Shown piece by piece: positions 55,172 to 64,000 of a stretch of 64,000 nt of DNA (position 1 is the first letter of the stretch; every line of letters starts with the position of its first letter). A model generated the notes under the pieces. That model had not been told where the DNA came from. It saw nothing but the letters and a program-made list of their open reading frames with translations, and did not search any database. Source of the stretch: Telmatactis stephensoni (taxonomy: Eukaryota; Cnidaria; Anthozoa; Actiniaria; Isophelliidae). The stretch covers positions 744,001-808,000 of the forward strand of contig JALIZF010001885.1 of assembly GCA_029948255.1 (NCBI GenBank). The letters are read 5' to 3'. The position numbers were made by a program, and so were the translations under genes.

Positions 55172-58100
55172 CTACAACTCATCATCAGCCTTTCTTGCTG
55201 TTTTCTTGGCCTCTTGCTGTATTCTACTATAGTATTGGTGTGCAAGCAATGCAGCATTTTTAGCACCCACACATGACATCTCCATGGCACTAGCCACATG
55301 CTCAATAGCATTCACATAAAACACTCCGTCATCTAATACAAACGATGTAAAATACTTCCCTGGTTTGAGATCTGGATATGCTAGCCAAACAACAGTTTCA
55401 GTCTCATTCCTGACAGGGAATAACTCCTGTAGTTGCTCTGGTGTTAGTTTTTCACGAGAGAAGACCTTCCTAACGGGCTTTCCTCTGAAGTCTGTATTCT
55501 CTCTATCCTGTACAGGTTGCTGAAGCCCAATGGAGTTAAAGTAATTCTTGTTATTTTCAGTTGTCAGGATGCCCTCTGGGAAGTCCTCTTCGCTTGAGTA
55601 ACCAAAGTGCTTGTGGTTGATTTCCCCTTGAACAAAGGTAGCTACTGTCTGCCAGAATCTTTTGGTATCACTGAATTTGGGCCAATTAGAGCATGTTTGG
55701 CAAGGAAAGTACTGATCACTGTTATCAAGTGGCACAGCAACGATCACAACATCATAAAAATTTCTTTTCGGCCCCATATTTGTAGTGATTGTATAGGATG
55801 GTCTTGATATTTTACCCCCCGGGACTTTTGTCACTTGTGTGACTTGGGTTTCTCTAAAGATAGTGGCACTAGAGGCAGATAGAAGAGACTCACAAACTTT
55901 CCAGTTACCTCCCTCAACAGACCACAGTCCACCTTCTACTCCAGCCAAAGAAACTGCACCTAAAATCAAAAAAATAAGAATCATATTCTGGCAGAAACAC
56001 ATAAGGGAGTTGAATTCAACCCCTTATGTGTTTCTGATTCTGGGAGATTGATATTTCAAATCATTATCATCTGCAGAAAAAAAAAATGGGAACAAGTTTG
56101 CTTCCTGTGAGGAGAGGCAACAAAACACAAGAAGGAGGAGGGGAAATAGAGAAGCAGAAGGAAAAGAAGGAGGTAAAGGAAAAGAAATAAGAATGAGAAT
56201 ACATAAATAACTGCCTGATAGACCAAAATTATTGGCTAATGCCTTGCTATGGACATAATAAGATTATTTGTCTTTTGCATTCCAATATCACGTGGAAACA
56301 AATTAATGTTCTTATTCTCAGAGGTTTTGAATTGGGGGGGAAGCATCTAAGTAAGGGGTTAGCCAATTTGGTCTATAGACCCCTTGCAGCACGTTGGAAT
56401 TCATCTTAATCTGGGGGACAAAACAATGGATTCTAATTCTCAAGAGAGCAAAAGTCTTTTGTTTTGTCCCCCAGATTGAGCTGCTCTGGCATCACGTGCA
56501 AGGGGTTTATAACAGAATTTGAACATTGAGTCAACATACCTGCAAAAGCATTAAGAGTGACATCCTGACCATAATTGACTCTCATAACTCCAGTGGCTAT
56601 TTCATCAATTGTCAAGTCTTTAAGACCACGTTTCTTTAGCTCTTTTCTCGTAGTTTTCTGCATCATGCCTAGAAATTCCTCCCCACCCATAGCCATCAGA
56701 ATACCCTCTGCATTCATGTACGTTTTACCTTCAGCTTGGAGGTGATAAATATTACTGAAATTTTTTAGCATAGTTTTGATCCAATCATCAATGGTAAACA
56801 TGTCTAGACCATATCGCCATAGCAATTTGGAGATGTTTATCAACTTCCATCTACTGCCGTCGAAGAGGATGTCTGTGCCATTGTAGATACCCACACAACT
56901 GTCGGAATCTAAGCTTTTGAGTTTCTTGAGCCCTAAAATATCAACCTTTATGTCAAAAATAGCAACATGTCCCAAGAGGATGGATGGGCACTCATTTTTA
57001 TTTCTTTTCTGTCATGGTTAACATCAAGACAGCTTGCATATTAGCAAGCTTTCCTATGTGGCAATTTGGGGATAAGGGACTAACATCAAGGATAAAGGAT
57101 AACATCAAAACAGCCTGCACACTAGCAGGCTTTCCTGTGTGGTAATTTGGGGATAAGGGACTCTAGTATCAAGCTAAGACCATATCATTTTCAATTAGCA
57201 GGCATTGTGACCTAATTAATTATTGAGCCCCCTCCCCCTTCCCAACCCCTCTACCCTTTGTATGCCTCTAGTGTGACTCTTCCCATATTTCATATGCCTT
57301 CAGCATGAAAAACCTAACAGGGCCATACATACCCCAAATTCCTTGAGGGCAGTCAGTTATATTTCCCTTGTAGGAAAAGATTTAAGGTATAGAGAGCTCA
57401 ATGCGATTGGGTTGAAGGTCTGTAAGTGGCGTACTGTATGCTACCATCATTCAACCCATGTCTGACCATGGAGCACAGCTTCAAGATCGAAACAGTGTTG
57501 GTTTTAAAATGGAGATAGGAAAACCAGAGTACCCAGAGAAAAACTCTTGTGGCAAGGGAGAGACCAACTAACTCAACTCACGTGTATGTTCTAGTACCCA
57601 AGCCAAGACTCAAACACAGACAGTGGTGAGAGGCAATTAAACCACTATGCATTCAGGGGTGGATTGCAGGGGGTACACAACCCCTCCTGAGACGACTTTG
57701 AGTCCTTTTTTCTCAATATTTTCCCAAAATATCCTCTCGGTAGCTTCCAATATTAATTAGTAATATGAGACGGCGCACCCTCCTGAAAATAATCCTGGAT
57801 ACACCCCAGCCACCCTGGGCAATAAATCTCAAGTGTTAATAACTAAGGCACTGCTTTTGGGTAGAGCTTCCTTTTTGAAATCTATTAATCATGAGAGAGT
57901 ACCCCACACCATTTCCTAACAAAAATATCAAACAAAAACAACAAAACCTTTTACATAAACTAAACACAACAAGTACTAGTAACTTAAGATTTTCCATAAA
58001 ATGAATATCTGAATGTGTTATGTATTATAATTGCTGCTTCCAGGTCTAAAACGGCATAAGACGACCACCATCCAATTTGTAGCATGTGCACTACGGTAAT

Positions 58101-58455
58101 ATAACATAACCCACAACTTACCAAGTTCTTGAACGAGGTTTTGCATGTACATATTTTTGGGATGAATTATCGACCCGCCAGCTTCGTAAAGCCTCCCTGC
58201 TATCTCTACTACTGCTAAACGTCCACCAACATGCTTACTTGCTTCGTAAACATCGATAACTGCTCTAGAACCAAAGAGCTTTCGAGCGAAATATGCAGAA
58301 GCGGAACCGCCAATTCCACTACCGATAATAGCGATGTTGACTGTTGCTTTTTCTTCTTCTTCGCTTGCGCAAAGTATTCTATTTCGATTAAATAGCAAAG
58401 CTGGAAAGAGTACAATACTACTCACAATACTTGCAGCCACGTTTACAAAACCCAT
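55172..58455 (-). CDS. PCYOX1: Prenylcysteine oxidase
   Basis: Three exons, 58122-58455, 56540-56932 and 55172-55953, each junction GT-AG in phase 1. Total 1509 nt, 502 residues, close to the usual length of about 505. The enzyme is a FAD-dependent thioether oxidase that releases cysteine and a prenyl aldehyde from prenylcysteines left by turnover of prenylated proteins, in the lysosome in vertebrates. Residues 1-30 form a hydrophobic signal sequence. The FAD Rossmann motif GSGIGG is at residues 45-50, followed by VYEASKHVGGRLAVVE and a GGSIIHPKN stretch typical of the family. Exon 2 carries YNGTDILFDGS and GVMRVNYGQDV; exon 3 carries GGLWSVEGGNWKVC. I chose the ATG at 58453-58455 because it places a signal peptide directly before the FAD motif. 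The frame is open upstream to 58740 but that part looks like non-coding leader. Confidence 0.95.
55992..56036. repeat. 45-bp palindrome, copy 2, in PCYOX1 intron 2
   Basis: CAGAAACACATAAGGGAGTT-GAATTC-AACCCCTTATGTGTTTCTG, 39 bp from the exon 3 acceptor. It differs from copy 1 (48985-49029) by CTC to CAC on one arm and GAG to GTG on the other, so the pairing is kept. Confidence 0.9.
56376..56510. mobile_element. Foldback in PCYOX1 intron 2
   Basis: ACCCCTTGCAGCACGTTGGAATTCATCTTAATCTGGGGGACAAAAC.. pairs with GTTTTGTCCCCCAGATTGAG..CACGTGCAAGGGGTTTAT. The GGGGGACAAAACAA arm is exact. It lies 30 bp from the exon 2 donor. Confidence 0.88.
57508..57652 (-). mobile_element. tRNA-derived SINE, copy 7 (degenerate)
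   Basis: In PCYOX1 intron 1. On the minus strand AGTTTTTCTCTGGGTACTCTGG, TGAGTTGAGTTAGTTGGTC and GTTTGAGTCTTGGC (decayed B-box) identify it; the tail is lost. Confidence 0.65.
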
Positions 58456-59388
58456 GGCTGGAAATAGGAGTTTGGAAGACGGATCACGAGAAGACTGAAA
58501 AGATATTCTGCAACAGGGCAACCACGCACAGGAAACCCAAACATCAAATATTTTTGTCACAGCGAGAAAAAACAGGTAGCCCACAAATCGTGGATTGTTG
58601 GTTTGGCTTTTCGTCCTCCCATCCGCCCCTCCCCCAAAAACATAAGGGAGACTCGGTTTCCTCATCCTCCTTCCATAAAAGCAGATAACCCTTGGCCATC
58701 TGAAAATCAGGAAGGCAGCAAGAATGAAGGGAAACTTCAAAAGAAAAACAAATTTATCTCACTCTTTGTAGTATAAACTCGAGATTGAAGGTAAAAAGTT
58801 GCCCATCATCAAGAACATGTAGGAAGGGACGTGTTCTTCATTCCAGCTTCTAAGTCCACATTTTTTTGGAAAGAAGGGAGGGAATTTGTTTGAGCTTTTG
58901 AATCACTTTGTAACAGATATGTATAAACAAATAAACCACAGTGTTGCCTTTGTATTCTAAAATAACTGTATTTGTCAATCTCTACTGAGCTTCTGTGGAC
59001 TTATACAAATATCAAAACTACATTTTACATCAAGGCTACTACAGGGGTTAAATCACGGCAGGACTAAGTGTGTATTATACATGTTGCACTGACATGTATA
59101 TACCTAGATCAATGGTGTTTGTACATAGGATACATTATCTGGAATAAACAAGTTCAAGTATGTTTTCTTTTTTAATTTTTCGGTCAAGCTTTTGGATAAA
59201 ATTATCCATCTTCAGAGCAATAATGGAAATGATGTTACTTGCATGAGCTATTTGTACATGTAACAAAACAACAGAGTTAACGGTAAATGCTTGAGCACTC
59301 TTAAAGTGCACGAGCAATGAGCCTAATGAGCTTGGCAGAAAATTAAAAAAGAAAACATAGTTGAACTTGTTTATTCCAGATAATGTAT

Positions 59389-59668
59389 ATACCAATTTGC
59401 ACAAACATTGATCCTTCAAAACATAGAAGCTGAGACCGAAATGAACACTGGATAATTTACCAATTGGTTGATTTTAAAGAAGTACATATACGTGGATGTT
59501 TCAAACAGTGACTGATAGAAGTATTTGGTATTCCAAACATGATTATGTAGAAAATTCATCGAAAAACATATGAAAATCCATATATTACTAGTGTACCCTG
59601 GGAGCCATTTCAGTCTCAGCTTCTAGATTTGGTGATTTTGAAAGGGTCAGTGTTTGTGCAAATAGGTA
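59389..59668. mobile_element. ATTTGCACAAACATTGA foldback family, copy 4
   Basis: Starts TACCAATTTGCACAAACATTGATCC and ends GGTCAGTGTTTGTGCAAATAGGTA. The interior matches copy 3 at 27508-27776 over nearly its whole length. Confidence 0.9.
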
Positions 59669-60132
59669 TATGTACTATAGGTAGTAAGCCTAACAAAATA
59701 AGCTTCATCAAAATCTACAATATAATTACATCAACTGAAGGCTAGGGTACACACTTCTATTCAACACTTGGCCTTTTTTCACTAGTATCAGATTAAAGAT
59801 GCTTATTCTCCCTATCAACTCAACTATTTAATAGAAGTTTAACAAAGTGGTCATTTAAAAGATTGCAGTTGTCTAAAAGAGGTGGTCACTCATGGAGGTT
59901 CTGTTGTTATTTATACAAAGCAGTCATTTCATAAAAGGTTCTTGCCCAATTTAGCATTAGTCACTCTTGGAAGTTCCACAGTAACTCAACAAAAATGGTA
60001 ATTTACATGACTATATTACATGTAAAGAGTAGTCACATAATAATGATATAGTGGTCATGGTTGTAAAATAGTGGCTGTTGCTCATGAAGGTTCTAATGTG
60101 TACTACAACTGAAGCAAAAAACTGAATCACTC

Positions 60133-60281
60133 TAGCCTCCTCCGCAGGCAACTCATTCCTTGGGCTTCCTGTGGTCCTAGAAAGCTGAGGGAAACACCCT
60201 CTCTTCCGTCGTCCTCTTCTATTACACTTTTTCTACACAGGAAGCCCAGAATACCCAAAGAGATACCTGGGGAGTAGGCTA
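60133..60281. mobile_element. Foldback TAGCCTCCTCCGCAGGCAAC, copy 2
   Basis: The left arm TAGCCTCCTCCGCAGGCAAC is identical to 54524; the right arm is decayed (GATACCTGGGGAGTAGGCTA). The inner GGGCTTCCTGTG and CACAGGAAGCCC are intact. Confidence 0.85.
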
Positions 60282-60367
60282 AAATCACGCATCAACCATA
60301 GAATTTAGATATGTGAGTTTGTGTCATTGTGTGAAATTTGCTCACAAAAAAAATCTAACCACTGAAC

Positions 60368-60470
60368 TACAAAGGTTCCTGTGGTCAGTGGTTAAAGGAC
60401 CTGACCAGTACTCACAAATTCATAGGTTCAAACCCCGTCTGGGCTCGTCTGGGCTCAGATTTTTTTCAAA
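60368..60470 (+). mobile_element. tRNA-like SINE fragment
   Basis: GGTCAGTGGTTAAAGGACCTG (A-box-like) and GGTTCAAACCCCGTC (exact B-box) about 35 bp apart, without the core of the seven-copy SINE. A short tRNA pseudogene is equally possible. Confidence 0.5.
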
Positions 60471-60671
60471 CAAATTCACATTCAGTGACACAAATACATA
60501 TTTTTCAAAGTGAAAACTCCATCCATATACTTTCAATCATGGAAATCTTAGTGAGTGTTGCACATGGAGATTCTAAATGCCGGTATACTACAACTGACCA
60601 ATAGAATATTATTCACTCATCAACAACCATGGAAATCTTGGTGGGTATCACTCACAGCTAAAAACTATAAA

Positions 60672-63600
60672 TTATTCATCGTCAATCATTGAAATCTTGG
60701 TCTTCTGTGGTTTTGTAAGCTTCTGTAAAATCGCATCACCCATATTGGATGTGAATCTCTGAACAATTGACTCATGACCTGAGGACATTGCTAAATCATA
60801 AGGTGATTGTCCTGCATCATTTTTCAAGTCAGCCTTAGCACCAAGCCCTAAGAGTGCATCGATATATTTCACACCATCTCCACCCAAATTAACTGCCTCA
60901 TGTAATGCAGTGTTTCCTTTGCTTTGTGTTTTACTATTGACATTAGCACCTGCATTGACTAGTGTTGCTATGGAATCCAGATGCATATTTATGGTTGCTA
61001 TGACAACCACAGGAACCCCATCAGCATTTGAACAGTTTGGATCAGCTCCTTGATCAAGCAGTCTTTCAATCTCCTCTTCTCTTCCTTGACCTTTTGGTCC
61101 CACCTCTTTGATAAGTAAGCGATCAACTTCCTTCATCTTTGCATCCTTTCCATTTTCTTTTGTTTTCACTTTTCTTTTAGTTTTCTTTCCTTTAGTAGAC
61201 TTCATACTTCCCTGCAGACTTGTCTGACTCCCACTCAGATCTTCTCTACTTGAAGTATTACTCAAAGAGAAGGCTTTAAGCCCATTGGCTATTGCCTTAC
61301 TCTTCTCTTTCCACTTCTCTTTTTCATCCCTTCTTACAAATGTTACTGTCAAAGTAACCTCTTCGCCATTCAAATCCTCATGGACAGCAGCTGTAATCAA
61401 CTTTCCAAGTCGTGGTTCTCCTATCACACTGCGGAAATCAGGATTGTTCTGAGAGTGAGCTTTAAGATGTGCACAGATGTGATCCATCTGTTGCCGCCAA
61501 TAGCCACGCCCAGGGCTGACAGCTGCTAGAAGAAGCCGCCTGTCTCTGGTACTCTCTATTTTTGATTTCTCAGCAGCTTCTTGCTCTATTTGTGAGTTGA
61601 GAGACTGAGATGAAGGGTAGAAAAGACCAACTGTAGAAGTGGCTGCAAAGAAAAATAATGGTTTCAGATTTTTATAAATGTTAAAATTATGTGCTTATTC
61701 AATGTATTTCCTTTTGAAGGCCAGAGTTTTAATCTTAGAGAGGTTGCCTTGGGGTGCAGGAATCCACAGTATTTAAGGAAGTACTTCCGCTCCTTCCCCC
61801 TTTGTTAGATCTTAGAGTAATCTATGTTCCATCTAGTCAACATCTGCGACAAATGTCAAGCTCTGGAGCAGTGTTCATTCTAGCCTGTGTTTATTGGCAA
61901 ATTACACATTTTTTAGTCTTACTGTCACAACTAAATCATCCATGGAATCAAAGGTGCTCCAATTTTCCCTTACTTGATGCATCTGTAGTGGGTTCATTAG
62001 GATTTTAAACTGGCTATGATACCCAGGCAAGACCAGAGATATTTATAATCAGAAGTTGGTTTGAGTTTGTCAAGATAGCCAGGCAAAACCCAGCCAAGTT
62101 GTGCTGAAATTGTCCAGTCAATTTGCCTGGTTCCCGGCCCGTAATGAATCCTCTGCATCTGTTATATTTCAGGAAAAAACACTGATGACACGAAAAAAGA
62201 GAGGAAAAAGTGAATAACATATAAATGTTTACAAATAAACCTTTATCAACTTTCTCTGAAAAGGACCTAGAAGTAGTAACTGGCAGCCAAGTTGCTGTAG
62301 TGCCACCAGTGCCAGGCATGCTTTGCAAACTGTCTTTCTCTACCAACATTCCAATTAAGCTGGATTTCATCTTGTGAGTGACTCTTGGTGGGGGCTCAAT
62401 AGAACAACCACATGAATTGCAATATCTGAATAAAAATAGTATTAAAAAAATCATAAAAATAAAGGTTAATAGGGAACTACAACAGTGGAGTCTGACCTTA
62501 CACATTAAATAGTAATTCCAATGTGGATGGTGCAAGGAAGTTAATTATATTGCTTTTTCATGCACTGTTTTAGTATGTGAGAAAGCTCAGATTGACCAGC
62601 TCATTCTAATCACATATGCAGTACATTTTATCATATTGTAGAGAGTTGATTTTTGGAGTTTTTGGGATCTTTGCACACAGACAAAGATATTGTTGTTTTC
62701 ATCTAAGCATGAAAAACATGCAATCAAATACATACCTGGAAAAAGGACTGTTTGATGCCTCACATTTTGAGCACACAATAGGTGTATGGTAAGGTTGTGG
62801 TTTTTCTCCACACCAATCACAATAACGAGCATCACTGCTATTAACTCTCGAACACTTAGAGCATGTCATAAAGCTACCCAACTCCCCCTTTGGCACAGGT
62901 GGTGCAGTTGCGTCAGTGTAAATCTGTTTGGCATCTTTGGGAAGCTTTGACTCACATGTAACACATACAGACATGTCGGGTGGGTTGGCCGTTCCACAGG
63001 TCACACAAACTATCTTGGAGAGAAATTTTTGGCTTGCTTGTGGTTGCCATTGAGGAGCCATTGGTGCTTCACATATGATGCATGTTTGGGTGTTCACTGG
63101 GACCATAGAATGGCAAGAAACACAGGTTACAAGTTTGCCACCCTCGGGGGGAGGGAGCCTTGTCTGTGGTAAGGGGGGTAATGGGGAACCACATTCGGCA
63201 CAAAATTTTGCAAAGGGATCAGAAGGCCTTGATGCAAAACAGAAGATACACTTTAAATAATCTGTGTCCTTTTGGATCTTGTTTAGCTGGGTCTTGTTTT
63301 CTGGTCCTTTAACAGGTTTATATTCATCATGCATTCCATTAAATGATTGTAAATCTGTTGTCGCAATGGTTGCTTTGGTAGAACCAAACCTTTCATTCAT
63401 AAATCTGGGTTCAGTATATGGCTTTCGAAAGTTTGAACCCCCAGTATAAGGGTGCATTGTATTTGGTGAGGTGATAGGTGATTTTGGATGGTAGTTCAAT
63501 TCCCTTCTAGACATCCCTTGCTCAGTTCCTTGTTTATGCATCCTATCGTTTCTACTCTCAGTTAACAATGTCTTTGAGCTTTTCTTAAGACTTCCAATAG

Positions 63601-63943
63601 ATGACTGACTCTGCAACATCTCGTCTCCAGAATCACTTTCCTCAACTATAAACGCTTTAGTAACTATGGAACTCTCTCTTGTTCCATCATGTGATGTTGC
63701 CATTGCTTTCACTTCTCTCTTCCCAGGTCCCAACACAAACGGTTTATTATATCTATAAGTACATTTTATCCCTATTTGTTTAAAAGGCTCTGGTTTCATT
63801 CCGTTGATTGTATAGTAAATTATGGTATTTGGCGTGTCAGTGCGAAGTTCTATTGGTGTCGTGGTGGTAATAACATTCTTTCTGCCTATTTCCGGCGGCC
63901 TTAGAGGCATAATACTTGGTACCTTTATCATTCCAGCCGTCAT
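60672..63943 (-). CDS. DZANK1: Double zinc ribbon and ankyrin repeat protein
   Basis: Exons 62736-63943, 62241-62425 and 60672-61642, all GT-AG and phase-consistent. Total 2364 nt, 787 residues (human about 750). The N-terminus MTAGMIKVPSIMPLRPP and the chitobiase-like fold stretch (TPNTIIYYTINGMKPEP) match vertebrate DZANK1. Five CxxC-x(n)-CxxC zinc-ribbon modules follow, including CIFC..CAEC, CVSC..CIIC, CVTC..CVTC and CSKC..CDWC; the last (CSKC..CNSC) is split by intron 1 inside FSR|YCN. Exon 3 has a conserved RQQMDHICAHLKAH segment, a Lys-rich linker, and ankyrin repeats (GADPNCSNADGVP, GNTALHEAVNLGG, GQSPYDLAMSSGH). In zebrafish DZANK1 works with NINL in ciliary/photoreceptor vesicle transport; a ciliary role here is inference. 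I chose the ATG at 63941-63943 by homology to the family start. Confidence 0.95.
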
Positions 63944-64000
63944 TTTGTAGCCTTTGATTTCGGGCAAGACTTTAAAGTTCCCTTTGTGCCTGTTCTCTCA

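Larger units (their letters stand above)
58741..60671. other. Intergenic region between PCYOX1 and DZANK1
   Basis: Upstream of PCYOX1 and downstream of DZANK1. Contents: a foldback (59389-59668), minisatellite-like GTGGTCA remnants around 59840-60080, a foldback (60133-60281) and a tRNA-like stretch (60368-60470). No gene recognised. Confidence 0.6.

Noticed and set aside
55954..56002. Extension of PCYOX1 exon 3 upstream of the acceptor (MCFCQNMIL)
   Set aside because: Lies on the intron side of a good TTTTAGGTGCAG acceptor; phase fits only with splicing at 55953.
58456..58740. N-terminal extension of PCYOX1
   Set aside because: Open by chance; the family start with a signal peptide fits the ATG at 58453-58455, and the extension has no similarity to the family.

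Overview
The window is animal nuclear DNA: AT-rich, with GT-AG introns, widely spaced genes, and abundant short foldback transposons, SINE-like copies, 5'-truncated LINE tails and microsatellites. The best fit is an anthozoan cnidarian, most likely a stony coral. The main reason is a secreted CUB-CUB-trypsin protein at 2019-9043, the architecture known as 'CUB and peptidase domain-containing protein' from coral skeletal matrix. The species is an inference; the gene models below come from reading frames and splice sites.

Five protein-coding genes are supported. (1) 2019-9043, + strand: a nine-exon CUB-CUB-trypsin protease with a proline-rich 11-residue repeat tail. The tail continues out of frame to 9437 after one extra C. 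(2) 12500-24862, - strand: a two-coding-exon rhodopsin-family, neuropeptide-type GPCR whose 11.1-kb intron splits the DRY codon triplet. (3) 50854-52095, + strand: a Golgi carbohydrate sulfotransferase whose probable signal-anchor (50702-50920) lies in another frame. (4) 55172-58455, - strand: a complete three-exon prenylcysteine oxidase (PCYOX1). (5) 60672-63943, - strand: a complete three-exon DZANK1 (zinc ribbons plus ankyrin repeats). For genes 1, 2, 4 and 5 the exon lengths sum to a multiple of three and all splice phases agree. The genes look functionally unrelated; nothing suggests an operon or cluster.

The rest is intron or intergenic DNA and is mostly repeats. The 11-kb GPCR intron and the 25-kb gene-poor stretch 24.9-50.7 kb are graveyards of inverted-repeat (foldback/MITE) elements. 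The window also holds seven copies of one tRNA-derived SINE, two CR1/L2-like LINE 3' ends, a 97-bp satellite built from a pogo-like MITE, and several minisatellites.

I did not find a new multi-gene system. The most unusual signal is in the foldbacks. Several elements share the terminal layout TAGAGTR - 13 nt - YGTGAAA, yet the 13-nt segment is unrelated between elements while still matching the opposite arm of its own element. A separate 45-bp palindrome shows the same kind of paired change between two copies. Both point to arm-to-arm copying (snap-back conversion) that keeps the arms paired as the sequence turns over.
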